From: Streptococcus intermedius SK54 = ATCC 27335
GTDB taxonomy: Bacteria; Bacillota; Bacilli; Lactobacillales; Streptococcaceae
DNA: 64,000 bases
Direction of reading: 5' to 3'
Assembly (NCBI RefSeq): GCF_000413475.1
Contig: NZ_ATFK01000005.1
Location: forward strand, 180,105 to 244,104
Shown here: positions 56,658 through 64,000 of the stretch, in pieces
Position numbering within the stretch: position 1 is the stretch's first letter
Layout: the number at the start of each line of letters is the position of its first letter
The notes under the pieces: model-generated
Seen by the model: only the letters and a program-made list of their open reading frames with translations
What the model was told of the DNA's origin: nothing
Databases searched by the model: none
Position numbers and translations under genes: made by a program

Positions 56658-58141
56658 AGACAATTTACCATCTCATCTTAAAAAATGGGATTAGAAACTA
56701 TAAGTTTAAGAACAGTCAATTAAGACCTAAAAATTCTCCTGAAGAAGAGAATAAAGGTTCTATTTTTGGCTATCGTTCTAAAGATGATATGGTTCATGCT
56801 ACTGGAGTCGTTTTAACCTCGTTAGAAGCGATTATAGAGAATCGAGATAGATTTACTCATTGGACACCAAATGTTTATCGATATGGAGCTTATAGTGACA
56901 AAAAACGACGAATTACACGAGGACACAATGAAGAGAATCTTAGACAAATTAACACCTTTTACATTGACTTTGATATTACTTCATCAGCTGAAGAAATGTC
57001 CTCTGGAGACATCCTGAATGTGGCAATGGATTTAGGATTTATGCCAACGCTCATTTTAAAATCTGACAAAGGTTATCAAGCTTACTTTGCACTGAAAGAG
57101 CCAGCTTACGTGACTGCTCATTCAAATTTCAAAGTCATCAAAGTTGCGAAAGAGATCTCTCAGAATTTAAGAAATCATTTTAGTAAACATCTTCCAGTTG
57201 ACTTAACCTGCAATCACTTTGGAATCGCTAGAATTCCTCGAACAGACAACGTAGAATTCTTTTTTGAAGAGTATACCTACTCGTTTGAAGAATGGCTTCA
57301 ATGGTCTATGAAACAGTCAGAATTTAGCTTTTCAAAACGGAAAGCAAATCTAACTGTTATCACAGGAACGGAAGGCAAAAAACAAATTGATGAGCCCTGG
57401 TATAGAATGCTGATGAATGAATCAAATATCAAGGGAGCTAAAGCCCTGATGGGAAGAAACAATGTCTTATTCACTTTAGCGCTTGCGAACTATTCATCAG
57501 GTGTCTCTCAGGGCGATTGTGAGATAGTTTTGGGACAATTCAATGCAGGATTGGACGAACCACTCTCTCAGGACGAATGTCTGAAGATTGTCAAAAGTGC
57601 TTATTCTGGGAAATACGAAGCTGCTAGTAGAGATTTTGTTCTCTTGCTTTGTAAAGCTTGGGTGGATAAGAAACTAACAACTAGTGATCTTTTTATTCGA
57701 CAAGGTTGGAAGAAGTTTAAGAAACCTCGACAAGCAAGAAAAAATAGTCATCTGCATGAATGGAAAAGTGATGTCATGAACTATTTAGAAAGTCTGTCAC
57801 AAGATACTGATCCATTTCTTCAGACGACAAAGAAAACGATACGAGAGGAACTATCAATTCCAGAAAGAAGTTTAGATAAGGTATTGAAAGTTTTGAAGAA
57901 AGAACAAAAAATCTTTTTGAAAGTAAAATCTGGTCGAGGTGGAGGTATTCGAATTGCTTCTATCAAATCTGTTCTTTTATCTGTTATTCAGATTAAAAGA
58001 GAGCGTCAGGAAGCTTATTTTGCCAATATAGCCACTTTCTTTGAAGAAAGATTAGGATTTATCCAACAGGTACTTCAAAGAGCAGAGATGGCTTTTAAAC
58101 AGGTTCAAGAAGTCTCTTTGTTTGAGGTTGACGTAGGCTAG
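56648..58141 (+). CDS. replication protein with primase-like and PriCT domains
   Basis: A 497-residue protein. The N-terminal half resembles archaeo-eukaryotic-type primases or RepB-like proteins with the acidic pair in INTFYIDFDI and the later HFGIARIPR. The middle (ALMGRNNVLFTLALANYSSG) matches the primase C-terminal (PriCT) domain, followed by a winged-helix-like tail (IPERSLDKVLKVLKKEQKIF). Such proteins start replication of ICEs and IMEs after excision. It is the largest gene of this block and its best marker. Confidence 0.8.
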   Translation: MQLETIYHLILKNGIRNYKFKNSQLRPKNSPEEENKGSIFGYRSKDDMVHATGVVLTSLEAIIENRDRFTHWTPNVYRYGAYSDKKRRITRGHNEENLRQINTFYIDFDITSSAEEMSSGDILNVAMDLGFMPTLILKSDKGYQAYFALKEPAYVTAHSNFKVIKVAKEISQNLRNHFSKHLPVDLTCNHFGIARIPRTDNVEFFFEEYTYSFEEWLQWSMKQSEFSFSKRKANLTVITGTEGKKQIDEPWYRMLMNESNIKGAKALMGRNNVLFTLALANYSSGVSQGDCEIVLGQFNAGLDEPLSQDECLKIVKSAYSGKYEAASRDFVLLLCKAWVDKKLTTSDLFIRQGWKKFKKPRQARKNSHLHEWKSDVMNYLESLSQDTDPFLQTTKKTIREELSIPERSLDKVLKVLKKEQKIFLKVKSGRGGGIRIASIKSVLLSVIQIKRERQEAYFANIATFFEERLGFIQQVLQRAEMAFKQVQEVSLFEVDVG

Positions 58142-58251
58142 ATCGAAAACCCGCAAACTCCCATTACATTATATCTAGGATACCGTGAGGGATTTGTGAG
58201 CAGAAAAATAGATGTAAAAAAATAATAATCTATTAGTAGGAGAATATTTCT
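58142..58251 (+). other. non-coding gap after the replication gene, possible origin
   Basis: 110 bases with two imperfectly complementary segments, CGCAAACTCCC (about 58152-58162) and GGGATTTGTG (about 58188-58197). The only gap of this size in the block follows the replication gene, so an origin or oriT is possible. No established nick site is recognised. Confidence 0.3.
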
Positions 58252-58440
58252 ATGCTAGAAAAACTAAGAAAGAAGATAGAACAAAATCTTTATCAGCTTA
58301 TAAACATAAATAAGAGCTTAGGAGAACTTTGTAAAAGTCAATATGAATTATTGCTACATACTAGTTCTACTGAAGAGGATTTTGTAGCTTTAAATAATGA
58401 TATAAGATTCATTATTGAATTATATGAAAAGGAAGGTTGA
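58252..58440 (+). CDS. small hypothetical protein
   Basis: 62 residues, coiled-coil-like (LRKKIEQNLYQLININKSLG). AGTAGGAG precedes the ATG. It overlaps the extended frame of the methyltransferase. No function can be assigned. Confidence 0.6.
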   Translation: MLEKLRKKIEQNLYQLININKSLGELCKSQYELLLHTSSTEEDFVALNNDIRFIIELYEKEG

Positions 58441-58448
58441 GAGTAATT

Positions 58449-59240
58449 ATGAAATCAATTCTAAGGTATCCAGGAAGTAAATGGAACCTAGCACATAAGA
58501 TTATTGAATTGTTTCCAGCTCATAAGAGCTATTTAGAACCATTTTTTGGAAGTGGAGCAGTTTTATTTAATAAACCTTCAAGTTCAATTGAAACGGTTAA
58601 TGATTTGAATGAAGATGTCGTAAATTTGTTTCAAGTGATTCAAAGTTGTCCAGAAGAGCTGACTAAAAAAGTATTTTTAACTCCTTATAGTCGAGCTGTT
58701 TATGATAGAGCTTGGGAATTTCGTCCAAAAGATGAAGTAGAAAAAGCTCTTAGTTTCCTCATTCGTTCCATGATGTCACATGGTTTTAGAAATACAGAGA
58801 AATCAGGATGGAAGCGAGATGTTAATGGTCGTGAACGATCTTATGCAGTTAAGCATTGGAATGAATTACCTGGAATTATTCAAGAGGCAGCCTTGCGCTT
58901 AAAAGAAGTTCAAATTGAAAAGCGGCCAGCATTAGATTTAATTCAAGAATTTAGTCGGAAAGATGTTTGTATGTATGTTGATCCACCATACGTATTAAGT
59001 ACCAGAGCTAGAAAACAATATACTGTTGAGATGGAAGATAAAGATCATATAGAACTTTTAGGAGAATTGAACCAGTCTAAGGCAAAAATATTACTTAGCG
59101 GTTATGATAGCGAACTTTATAATAAACGGTTATCTAATTGGGAAAGAATAGAGTTTGCATCGCTGGCAGAGGGTGGTCTGAAACGAGTAGAGGTTCTTTG
59201 GATGAATTTTCAGCCTAATAAGCAGCTAGAACTATTTTAG
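58449..59240 (+). CDS. Dam-type adenine-N6 DNA methyltransferase
   Basis: A 263-residue D12-class methyltransferase. RYPGSKW at the N-terminus is the adenine-MTase start motif, EPFFGSGAVLF the S-adenosylmethionine loop and DPPY the catalytic motif IV. Target specificity (probably a short palindrome such as GATC) is inferred from class. No restriction enzyme partner is nearby except the small HNH gene. It may protect the element from host restriction or regulate transfer. The ATG at 58449 is preferred over a GTG/ATG-type frame at 58437. Confidence 0.88.
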   Translation: MKSILRYPGSKWNLAHKIIELFPAHKSYLEPFFGSGAVLFNKPSSSIETVNDLNEDVVNLFQVIQSCPEELTKKVFLTPYSRAVYDRAWEFRPKDEVEKALSFLIRSMMSHGFRNTEKSGWKRDVNGRERSYAVKHWNELPGIIQEAALRLKEVQIEKRPALDLIQEFSRKDVCMYVDPPYVLSTRARKQYTVEMEDKDHIELLGELNQSKAKILLSGYDSELYNKRLSNWERIEFASLAEGGLKRVEVLWMNFQPNKQLELF

Positions 59241-59250
59241 GAGGTTATAC

Positions 59251-59610
59251 ATGACGATTAAGCGTAAACATATATCAAAAACAATGAGGTTACAGGTGTT
59301 ACAAAAATACAATCATCATTGTGCATATTGTGGATGTGAGATAAGTTTTAAATCTATGAGAGTGGATCACTTTTTGCCACTTCAAAAAGGTGGTCTAGAT
59401 GAGGAAGGAAACTATATGCCAGCTTGCCATCAGTGTAACCATTATAAATCTGTATTTACGATTGAACAGTTTAGAAACAATTTAAAGTCCGTTCACGAGA
59501 GATTACTTCTTCCGTTCTTACCGAGATTATGTGAAAAATATGGAATTATTGCAATCAAACCATTTGATGGAAAATTTTATTTTGAAAAATTAGAGGAGAA
59601 AACAAAATGA
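59251..59610 (+). CDS. HNH endonuclease
   Basis: 119 residues with CAYCGCE, the catalytic VDHFLPLQKGG His and CHQCNHYKS: a zinc-stabilised HNH fold with paired Cys-x-x-Cys. It could be the nuclease of a restriction pair with the adjacent methyltransferase, or a nicking/repair factor of the element. AGGAGG precedes the ATG. The overlap with the next gene is 4 bases. Confidence 0.85.
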   Translation: MTIKRKHISKTMRLQVLQKYNHHCAYCGCEISFKSMRVDHFLPLQKGGLDEEGNYMPACHQCNHYKSVFTIEQFRNNLKSVHERLLLPFLPRLCEKYGIIAIKPFDGKFYFEKLEEKTK

Positions 59611-60158
59611 AATTAAAAATAAATAGAGATTTATTTGCATCAGCTTTTGTGAGAAGTACAATTCTTTTCATTGTGCTTGGTATCATTAGTTATTGTCTAA
59701 TAGATATTTTTGCTGCTAATAAAATTCAGAATAACAATATTTATCGGATTGTTCGTCTGACAAGTCAAACTCAAGGCATTGGAACCAAAAATGAAAAAAC
59801 AGTTTATACAATTACTCTGAGTCAGTATGATAAAAATAAAGATGTATTTACTATTCCTATCAATTTGGAAACCTATACCAAACTTCGTTGGTATTCTTCT
59901 CCTTTAAAAGTCAATTTCTTGTCAAGCACTTATGTTACTTATACATCTAAAGCTGGTTTCGGTACAGTAGATGATAAAATTCACTTTATTTCTACAGCTC
60001 CGGAATTGAGAGAAAAATATGCATATTCCTACTGTTTTCTAATTATGATAAGCTATTTCCTTACTATCACTTTGATCTATATTGTAGAGAGTATTGATAG
60101 GGATAGACTTGCTGAAGACAGTGAATTGGTAAAAATATACAAGGAGGAAAACAAATGA
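59607..60158 (+). CDS. membrane protein of the mobile element
   Basis: 183 residues with two transmembrane helices: residues about 14-34 (TILFIVLGIISYCLIDIFAA) and about 147-166 (FLIMISYFLTITLIYIV). An extracytoplasmic middle domain (about 110 residues) lies between them. The function is unknown. It overlaps the HNH gene and the next small gene, so translation is coupled. Confidence 0.65.
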   Translation: MKLKINRDLFASAFVRSTILFIVLGIISYCLIDIFAANKIQNNNIYRIVRLTSQTQGIGTKNEKTVYTITLSQYDKNKDVFTIPINLETYTKLRWYSSPLKVNFLSSTYVTYTSKAGFGTVDDKIHFISTAPELREKYAYSYCFLIMISYFLTITLIYIVESIDRDRLAEDSELVKIYKEENK

Positions 60159-60358
60159 AATATATTATCTTTAGCTTTTTATTAGGGGACTATGTTCGTG
60201 ATAGTGAAGAGAAGATTTTGGTTTTTGAAAGTCAAGGATTGGCTTGTCAGTATATTCAGAAGCATTACCACAAAGAAGAGCCTATTTCGACAACTAAGAA
60301 GTTTACTTGTTTGTCAAATTATTATGATGCACCGTTTCGGTTTCATAAAGTCAGCTAG
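60155..60358 (+). CDS. small hypothetical protein
   Basis: 67 residues (MKYIIFSFLLGDYVRDSEEK). No membrane helix or motif is clear. AAGGAGG precedes the ATG, which overlaps the previous stop (ATGA type). Its function is unknown. Confidence 0.6.
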   Translation: MKYIIFSFLLGDYVRDSEEKILVFESQGLACQYIQKHYHKEEPISTTKKFTCLSNYYDAPFRFHKVS

Positions 60359-60373
60359 AAAGAAGGAGTAGAA

Positions 60374-60805
60374 ATGACTGAAAAGAAATATAAAATTCTT
60401 CGTGGCTATTATTTAACAGGCGTAGGTCAAGAAGAAGATGCTAATTATTTTAAAATGGATGACCAACATTCTGATTATGAATTTATTGCTGAAGGAGATA
60501 TTTGTTTGACTTTCTATCAAAACCAAGACGTCATTACAAGTATTCCTGCTTTAATTCGAGTAGATCATATTATTAAATCAGACAATGTTGTATCTAGTCT
60601 ATTGAAAGCTGAAAAGAATGATCATCTTCCAATGCTTCCAATTGTTCATATCTTTGATTCTTTTGATCCAAAGCTCCAAAAGAAAATGCAAAATACTTTT
60701 CAAGTATTAAACAGCCAAATAAAAGAATTGGCTCAATTTAAAATGATTCAAGGCAATTTATTTGATTTTCTTGAAGAAGAAGGAGGGAATCATGATGAAA
60801 AATAA
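60374..60805 (+). CDS. hypothetical protein of the mobile element
   Basis: 143 soluble residues, mixed alpha/beta by composition, starting TEKKYKILRGYYLTGVGQEE. GAAAGAAGGAG precedes the ATG. No family is recognised. It overlaps the thioredoxin-like gene by 14 bases. Confidence 0.6.
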   Translation: MTEKKYKILRGYYLTGVGQEEDANYFKMDDQHSDYEFIAEGDICLTFYQNQDVITSIPALIRVDHIIKSDNVVSSLLKAEKNDHLPMLPIVHIFDSFDPKLQKKMQNTFQVLNSQIKELAQFKMIQGNLFDFLEEEGGNHDEK

Positions 60806-61217
60806 ACTAATGTTTCTGATCGGAATATTTGGATTAGTTTTATTGTTTGGTATGGCTATTTATAGCGGTTTCCAGTTTGATACCCCTTATGACAGTCATT
60901 TAACTCAAAAGCAATACAACGATGTAGTACTTGAGCAAAATGTTCAGCTTGTCTTTTATAAAAAGACTTGTCCTTATTGTCAAGCTGCTAAAAATGCAGT
61001 GATTAAAGCTGCTAGTAAGAGTGATTATCCAACGTTTTATATCAATATTCAAACGAAAGAGGGACAAAAATTAGTGCATCAATATGAGGTAAAAAAAGCA
61101 GCTACCGTAGTCTCTATTCGTAAAGGAGTTATCAAGTCTTACTTGTATGCTAAAAAGAACAACAAGGGAGATTTCGCAGCTAATAAACAAGCAATAAAGG
61201 AGGCATTCCGTGAGTAA
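60792..61217 (+). CDS. membrane-anchored thioredoxin-like protein
   Basis: About 141 residues: an N-terminal membrane anchor (FLIGIFGLVLLFGMAIYSGF) and an extracytoplasmic thioredoxin fold with active site KKTCPYCQAAK. CPYC is a redox-active pair. Conjugative elements of Firmicutes carry such proteins, perhaps to form disulfides in the transfer machinery. AAGGAGGG precedes two adjacent ATGs (60792, 60795). Confidence 0.75.
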   Translation: MMKNKLMFLIGIFGLVLLFGMAIYSGFQFDTPYDSHLTQKQYNDVVLEQNVQLVFYKKTCPYCQAAKNAVIKAASKSDYPTFYINIQTKEGQKLVHQYEVKKAATVVSIRKGVIKSYLYAKKNNKGDFAANKQAIKEAFRE

Positions 61218-61419
61218 TTTATTTAATTTTATCGGGCATGTTATCACAATGTCTGCTCTGCTGACAGCTTGGTTTTTTCCACTTTTTCATGTGACGATTA
61301 TTCGGAACTTTGAACAAGAGAAACGAATCTACAGAGCTTCTTTAGTGTTGATGATGCTTTTAAAAATCATTTATCCAGATAGTAAAATTCATCTTCGTGA
61401 GTGGAGGCAAGAAAAATGA
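61210..61419 (+). CDS. small membrane protein
   Basis: 69 residues with one or two hydrophobic helices (ALLTAWFFPLFHVTII and ASLVLMMLLKII). The start is GTG at 61210, overlapping the thioredoxin gene by 8 bases, with AAAGGAGG upstream. Its function is unknown. Confidence 0.6.
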   Translation: MSNLFNFIGHVITMSALLTAWFFPLFHVTIIRNFEQEKRIYRASLVLMMLLKIIYPDSKIHLREWRQEK

Positions 61420-62429
61420 TAGATACAATAAAACAATTGATTAAACAACTTCAAGAAAGTGCAGTTATTCAATTCTTTTACAGAATAAAAGAATGGTGTC
61501 AAGAAAATGTTGTGAAGCGAAAATTGATTACTTTTTCATTTCTGTTAGCTGTCTGGAGTAGTCTGTTATTAGGCGCTATTTTTTCCCCGCAGCGTCAAAC
61601 CTTTACAACAGACCAACTTGCGACTAAGCGAGTATTTGAAAACGGAACAGGAGAAATTAGTTTAGTTAAACAAATCTATTCTCCAAAAACAGGAGTGATT
61701 GTTCTTCAGTTTGAAACAACGGATTCTACTTCATCTATTGCACGTGGAATAGATAGTAAAAGGTTAAATTGGAAACTATATGCACAACATAAATCTTCTG
61801 ATACAAGTATGGAAGTAATTCCAATTACTGATAAAAAAATATCCGTCATTATCAAAAATGTTCCGAAAGGTTTTGGAGCTTTTGCGATTGATATTAAAAA
61901 TAATAGAGTGACTACAAATCAAATTGATGTAGATATTTCTACGCCATCTAGTTCATCAGATGATGATTTTAAAGGCTTCAAACAAGAAGATAAATCTTCA
62001 GAAAATGTGGTTCAATTTTTTGTCACTCCACAAAACAAAAAAATGGAAATAGTAACTGTTAAAAATATTTCTCGTGAAGAATTTGCTCTTCAAGAAATTG
62101 AAGAAGAAATTGGTTTTCAAAAAGAGCAGATGAAGAAATTGACTCAATCGATAAAAAAACTAAAAGAACTCATCAAAGATAATGAGTCTTCTAAAGAAAG
62201 CTTGCTGACAGAAGCAAAATATTTATCAGGTGATGACTTAACCAAGAATCAAAAAGACATTGAACAGATTGATTCTGATACAGAAACGAAGAATCGTTCT
62301 ATTGAAACAGCTAACCAAAATATAGACATTTTAAAAGAAAAAACAACTTCGTTAGAAAAGAAGAAGGCAGCTGTCAAAGATGGTACATTTGAATTTTCAA
62401 GTCCGATAGAGACTGTAGAGATGAAATAA
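61416..62429 (+). CDS. membrane-anchored protein with C-terminal coiled coil
   Basis: 337 residues. A transmembrane segment lies at about residues 38-58 (ITFSFLLAVWSSLLLGAIFS), followed by an extracytoplasmic beta-rich domain (about 60-195) and a long coiled coil (about 215-325, with many Glu/Lys heptads). The layout suggests a structural component of the transfer apparatus or a surface spacer. The family is not recognised. It overlaps the previous gene by 4 bases. Confidence 0.65.
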   Translation: MIDTIKQLIKQLQESAVIQFFYRIKEWCQENVVKRKLITFSFLLAVWSSLLLGAIFSPQRQTFTTDQLATKRVFENGTGEISLVKQIYSPKTGVIVLQFETTDSTSSIARGIDSKRLNWKLYAQHKSSDTSMEVIPITDKKISVIIKNVPKGFGAFAIDIKNNRVTTNQIDVDISTPSSSSDDDFKGFKQEDKSSENVVQFFVTPQNKKMEIVTVKNISREEFALQEIEEEIGFQKEQMKKLTQSIKKLKELIKDNESSKESLLTEAKYLSGDDLTKNQKDIEQIDSDTETKNRSIETANQNIDILKEKTTSLEKKKAAVKDGTFEFSSPIETVEMK

Positions 62430-62458
62430 CAAAATGCGGAAGTAAAGAGGTAAAAATT

Positions 62459-62827
62459 ATGGAAAAAATATATGGAAAACTCGCACCAAAAGGACAACAA
62501 CCTATTAGAAAACACCGTGTAGTATTTACAAGTACAAAAGGATTGTTTAGAAAACAAAGATGGGTGATGTTAGACATTGATGAAAATGGAATAACTTATA
62601 ATAGTGAGACTGGACATACAGGGGACATGTTTTCTTCAATGTATCTTGCTATAGGGGAAATTATCATAGATGAACAAGCTTTTACAATAACCATTAAGAA
62701 GCCTGTATGGGATGATCATAAAATTTATGTTATTGATCTAAAAAGACTAGATGGAGATTTATGGAGTAACTTCACAAAAATCAAAGATACACTCATTGTT
62801 TTTGCCGGAAACAAGTTGGTCAATTAA
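62459..62827 (+). CDS. hypothetical protein of the mobile element
   Basis: 122 residues, beta-rich by composition (EKIYGKLAPKGQQPIRKHRV start). No membrane helix or known motif. AAAGAGGT precedes the ATG. Its function is unknown. Confidence 0.6.
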   Translation: MEKIYGKLAPKGQQPIRKHRVVFTSTKGLFRKQRWVMLDIDENGITYNSETGHTGDMFSSMYLAIGEIIIDEQAFTITIKKPVWDDHKIYVIDLKRLDGDLWSNFTKIKDTLIVFAGNKLVN

Positions 62828-62850
62828 GTTAGATTGAAAGGAAAAAAATC

Positions 62851-63684
62851 ATGAAAAATTACACTCAAAAATGGAAAGAACTAAATAAGAATGGAATCAA
62901 ATTATCATTGATTTGTGGTTTGAACTGGCTGATAAAATTCTTGTTTAAGGGACAATTTTATCTTTTCTCAGCTGTTTTTTTAGGATTGCTGACTTATTAC
63001 ATGCCGCAAGATATCCAATTATTTACAGTAAGAGTTTTAGAATTAATAGTCATGCTTAAAATAACGACAGATGTTATCTATACGATTTTTTCAAAAGAAA
63101 TTAGACGGATGAAAAACCCTCTTCTGTTAGGAGTAATGTCCTTATTCTTTCTAGCTGGTAATGTCTATATTAAACAACATACTTTGACAGAATTTTTGGT
63201 CAATCGTTTCTTTACGTTTTGGTTCATTAGTCTTGTTTTGACAATACTGGTAATTGTCATCCAACCGAGATTATTTAAGGTCCATCTCTTCAAAAATGTG
63301 CTCAATAAAACTTATTTAGGAATCCGAAAAACAACAGATGAGCTACCTCCAGAGTGCAATTTTTACACAGATGCGGATGAAAAAGATGCGGACAAACGGA
63401 TGAAAATGATGAACCAACATGTGATCAAAAAAACGTATCAGGGAGTTGTCGAATTAAGTTTTCTAAATAGAGAAGTAATTACAGGTATCAGTTATAAAGC
63501 AGTGCCATTTGAGAAAGAAAAGGAACGGGCTTTTATGGATGTAGACACGATTTATTATCCTGTTTTTAGGGTTTATCCATTTGGAATTGAGGAAGATTTT
63601 GGTCACATACTAATTAAATTTAAACTTAGTCGAAAGGCTGCTTTTACAAAAAACGCTGAAGGTTTACTGAAGAAAGATTTTTAA
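62851..63684 (+). CDS. multi-pass membrane protein of the mobile element
   Basis: 277 residues with about four helices in the first 150 (the first near YLFSAVFLGLLTYYM, the last FWFISLVLTILVIVI) and a cytoplasmic C-terminal domain. It resembles, by layout only, the small membrane proteins that precede coupling-protein genes in conjugative elements. GAAAGGAAAA precedes the ATG. The last gene of this run, followed by a terminator. Confidence 0.65.
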   Translation: MKNYTQKWKELNKNGIKLSLICGLNWLIKFLFKGQFYLFSAVFLGLLTYYMPQDIQLFTVRVLELIVMLKITTDVIYTIFSKEIRRMKNPLLLGVMSLFFLAGNVYIKQHTLTEFLVNRFFTFWFISLVLTILVIVIQPRLFKVHLFKNVLNKTYLGIRKTTDELPPECNFYTDADEKDADKRMKMMNQHVIKKTYQGVVELSFLNREVITGISYKAVPFEKEKERAFMDVDTIYYPVFRVYPFGIEEDFGHILIKFKLSRKAAFTKNAEGLLKKDF

Positions 63685-63693
63685 AATATGCTG

Positions 63694-63727
63694 CTCCCTA
63701 ATAATTATATTAGGGGGTGTCTTTTTA
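63694..63727 (+). terminator. terminator at the end of the membrane-protein run
   Basis: CCCTAATA (63696-63703) pairs with TATTAGGG (63708-63715), extended by C-G and wobble pairs, followed by TGTCTTTTTAT. Confidence 0.8.
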
Positions 63728-63845
63728 TATTAAAATAATTTTTATTTTTGTCAAGTTAAAAATTATTTTTCTGATTTGTCCCATTAAAAACTAAAAAAAG
63801 AATATCTCTTATACTAAATAAAATAGAATATAAAGGAGTGCTAAA

Positions 63846-64000
63846 ATGGCAAAAAAGAACATCAATAAAATTAAATCAGAGCTTGAAGAATCAAAGGCAA
63901 AAGTTATCGCTTTGGAAGCAGAACAGAAACTTGCGGAAGAAACTCTTCAAAAAGAAATTGGAAAAATTTATATGCAAATTCAATTCAAAAAAGATAAAAA
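63846..64000 (+). CDS. Lys-rich coiled-coil protein, cut by the window end
   Basis: At least 51 residues (MAKKNINKIKSELEESKAKV) of heptad-like Lys/Glu pattern, preceded by AAAGGAGTG. It is the start of the next transcription unit after a terminator. Incomplete, so not classifiable. Small basic coiled-coil proteins are common at this place in streptococcal ICEs. Confidence 0.6.
   Translation, partial: MAKKNINKIKSELEESKAKVIALEAEQKLAEETLQKEIGKIYMQIQFKKDK

Overview
The window is streptococcal chromosome: low G+C, strong AGGAGG-type ribosome sites, a CIRCE-controlled hrcA-grpE-dnaK-dnaJ cluster, LPXTG surface proteins and a hyaluronan operon in the pneumococcal gene order. I cannot fix the species. 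A hyaluronate lyase plus a malolactic locus would fit an anginosus-group or mitis-group streptococcus.

Left part (1-12.7 kb): the end of an unknown gene, a DegV protein, then rplM-rpsI behind an L13-type leader. The last ~50 bases of rpsI recur at 7864-7913 and 12648-12698. They cut the next 10.7 kb into two blocks that look like tandem remnants of elements integrated at the 3' end of rpsI. Block 1 holds transposase fragments, a small membrane protein paired with a P1B-type metal ATPase, and broken DUF898 and DUF389 genes. Block 2 holds a malolactic fermentation locus (mleR, an XRE regulator, mleS, mleP).

Middle (12.7-30 kb): a glutathione peroxidase, then a complete hyaluronan utilisation locus. 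A wall-anchored hyaluronate lyase cuts the polymer. A mannose-family PTS (IIA, IIB, IIC, IID plus a YajC-like protein) imports disaccharide. Ugl releases the unsaturated uronate, and DhuI, DhuD, KdgK and KdgA turn it into pyruvate and glyceraldehyde-3-phosphate. A heparinase-like protein and the LacI-type repressor RegR close the locus. Three copies of an AAACCGG palindrome and two cre-like sites sit in its promoters. A collagen-binding-type LPXTG adhesin lies between the lyase and the catabolic genes.

30-55 kb is mostly core genome. It holds ACT and DUF711 proteins, a broken and an intact phosphoglycerate-mutase-like gene in tandem, a decayed VanY peptidase and a PadR-controlled ABC exporter. 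Next come the heat-shock operon with two CIRCE elements and two highly structured spacers, a NUDIX gene, truA-pdxK-ECF transporter, a DUF436 protein, tig, rpoE and pyrG with an attenuator-type leader. A B3/B4 protein and two tandem oligopeptide-binding lipoproteins, each with a CodY-like box, end this part.

From about 55.1 kb to the end all genes point right, are short, tightly overlapped and AT-rich. They encode a primase-type replication protein, a solitary Dam-type methyltransferase, an HNH nuclease, a Cys-rich mini-protein, a thioredoxin-like protein and many small membrane proteins. This looks like part of an integrative conjugative or mobilizable element that continues past the window. 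No relaxase, integrase or type IV secretion ATPase is visible here.

I saw no tRNA, rRNA, CRISPR array or intact insertion sequence.
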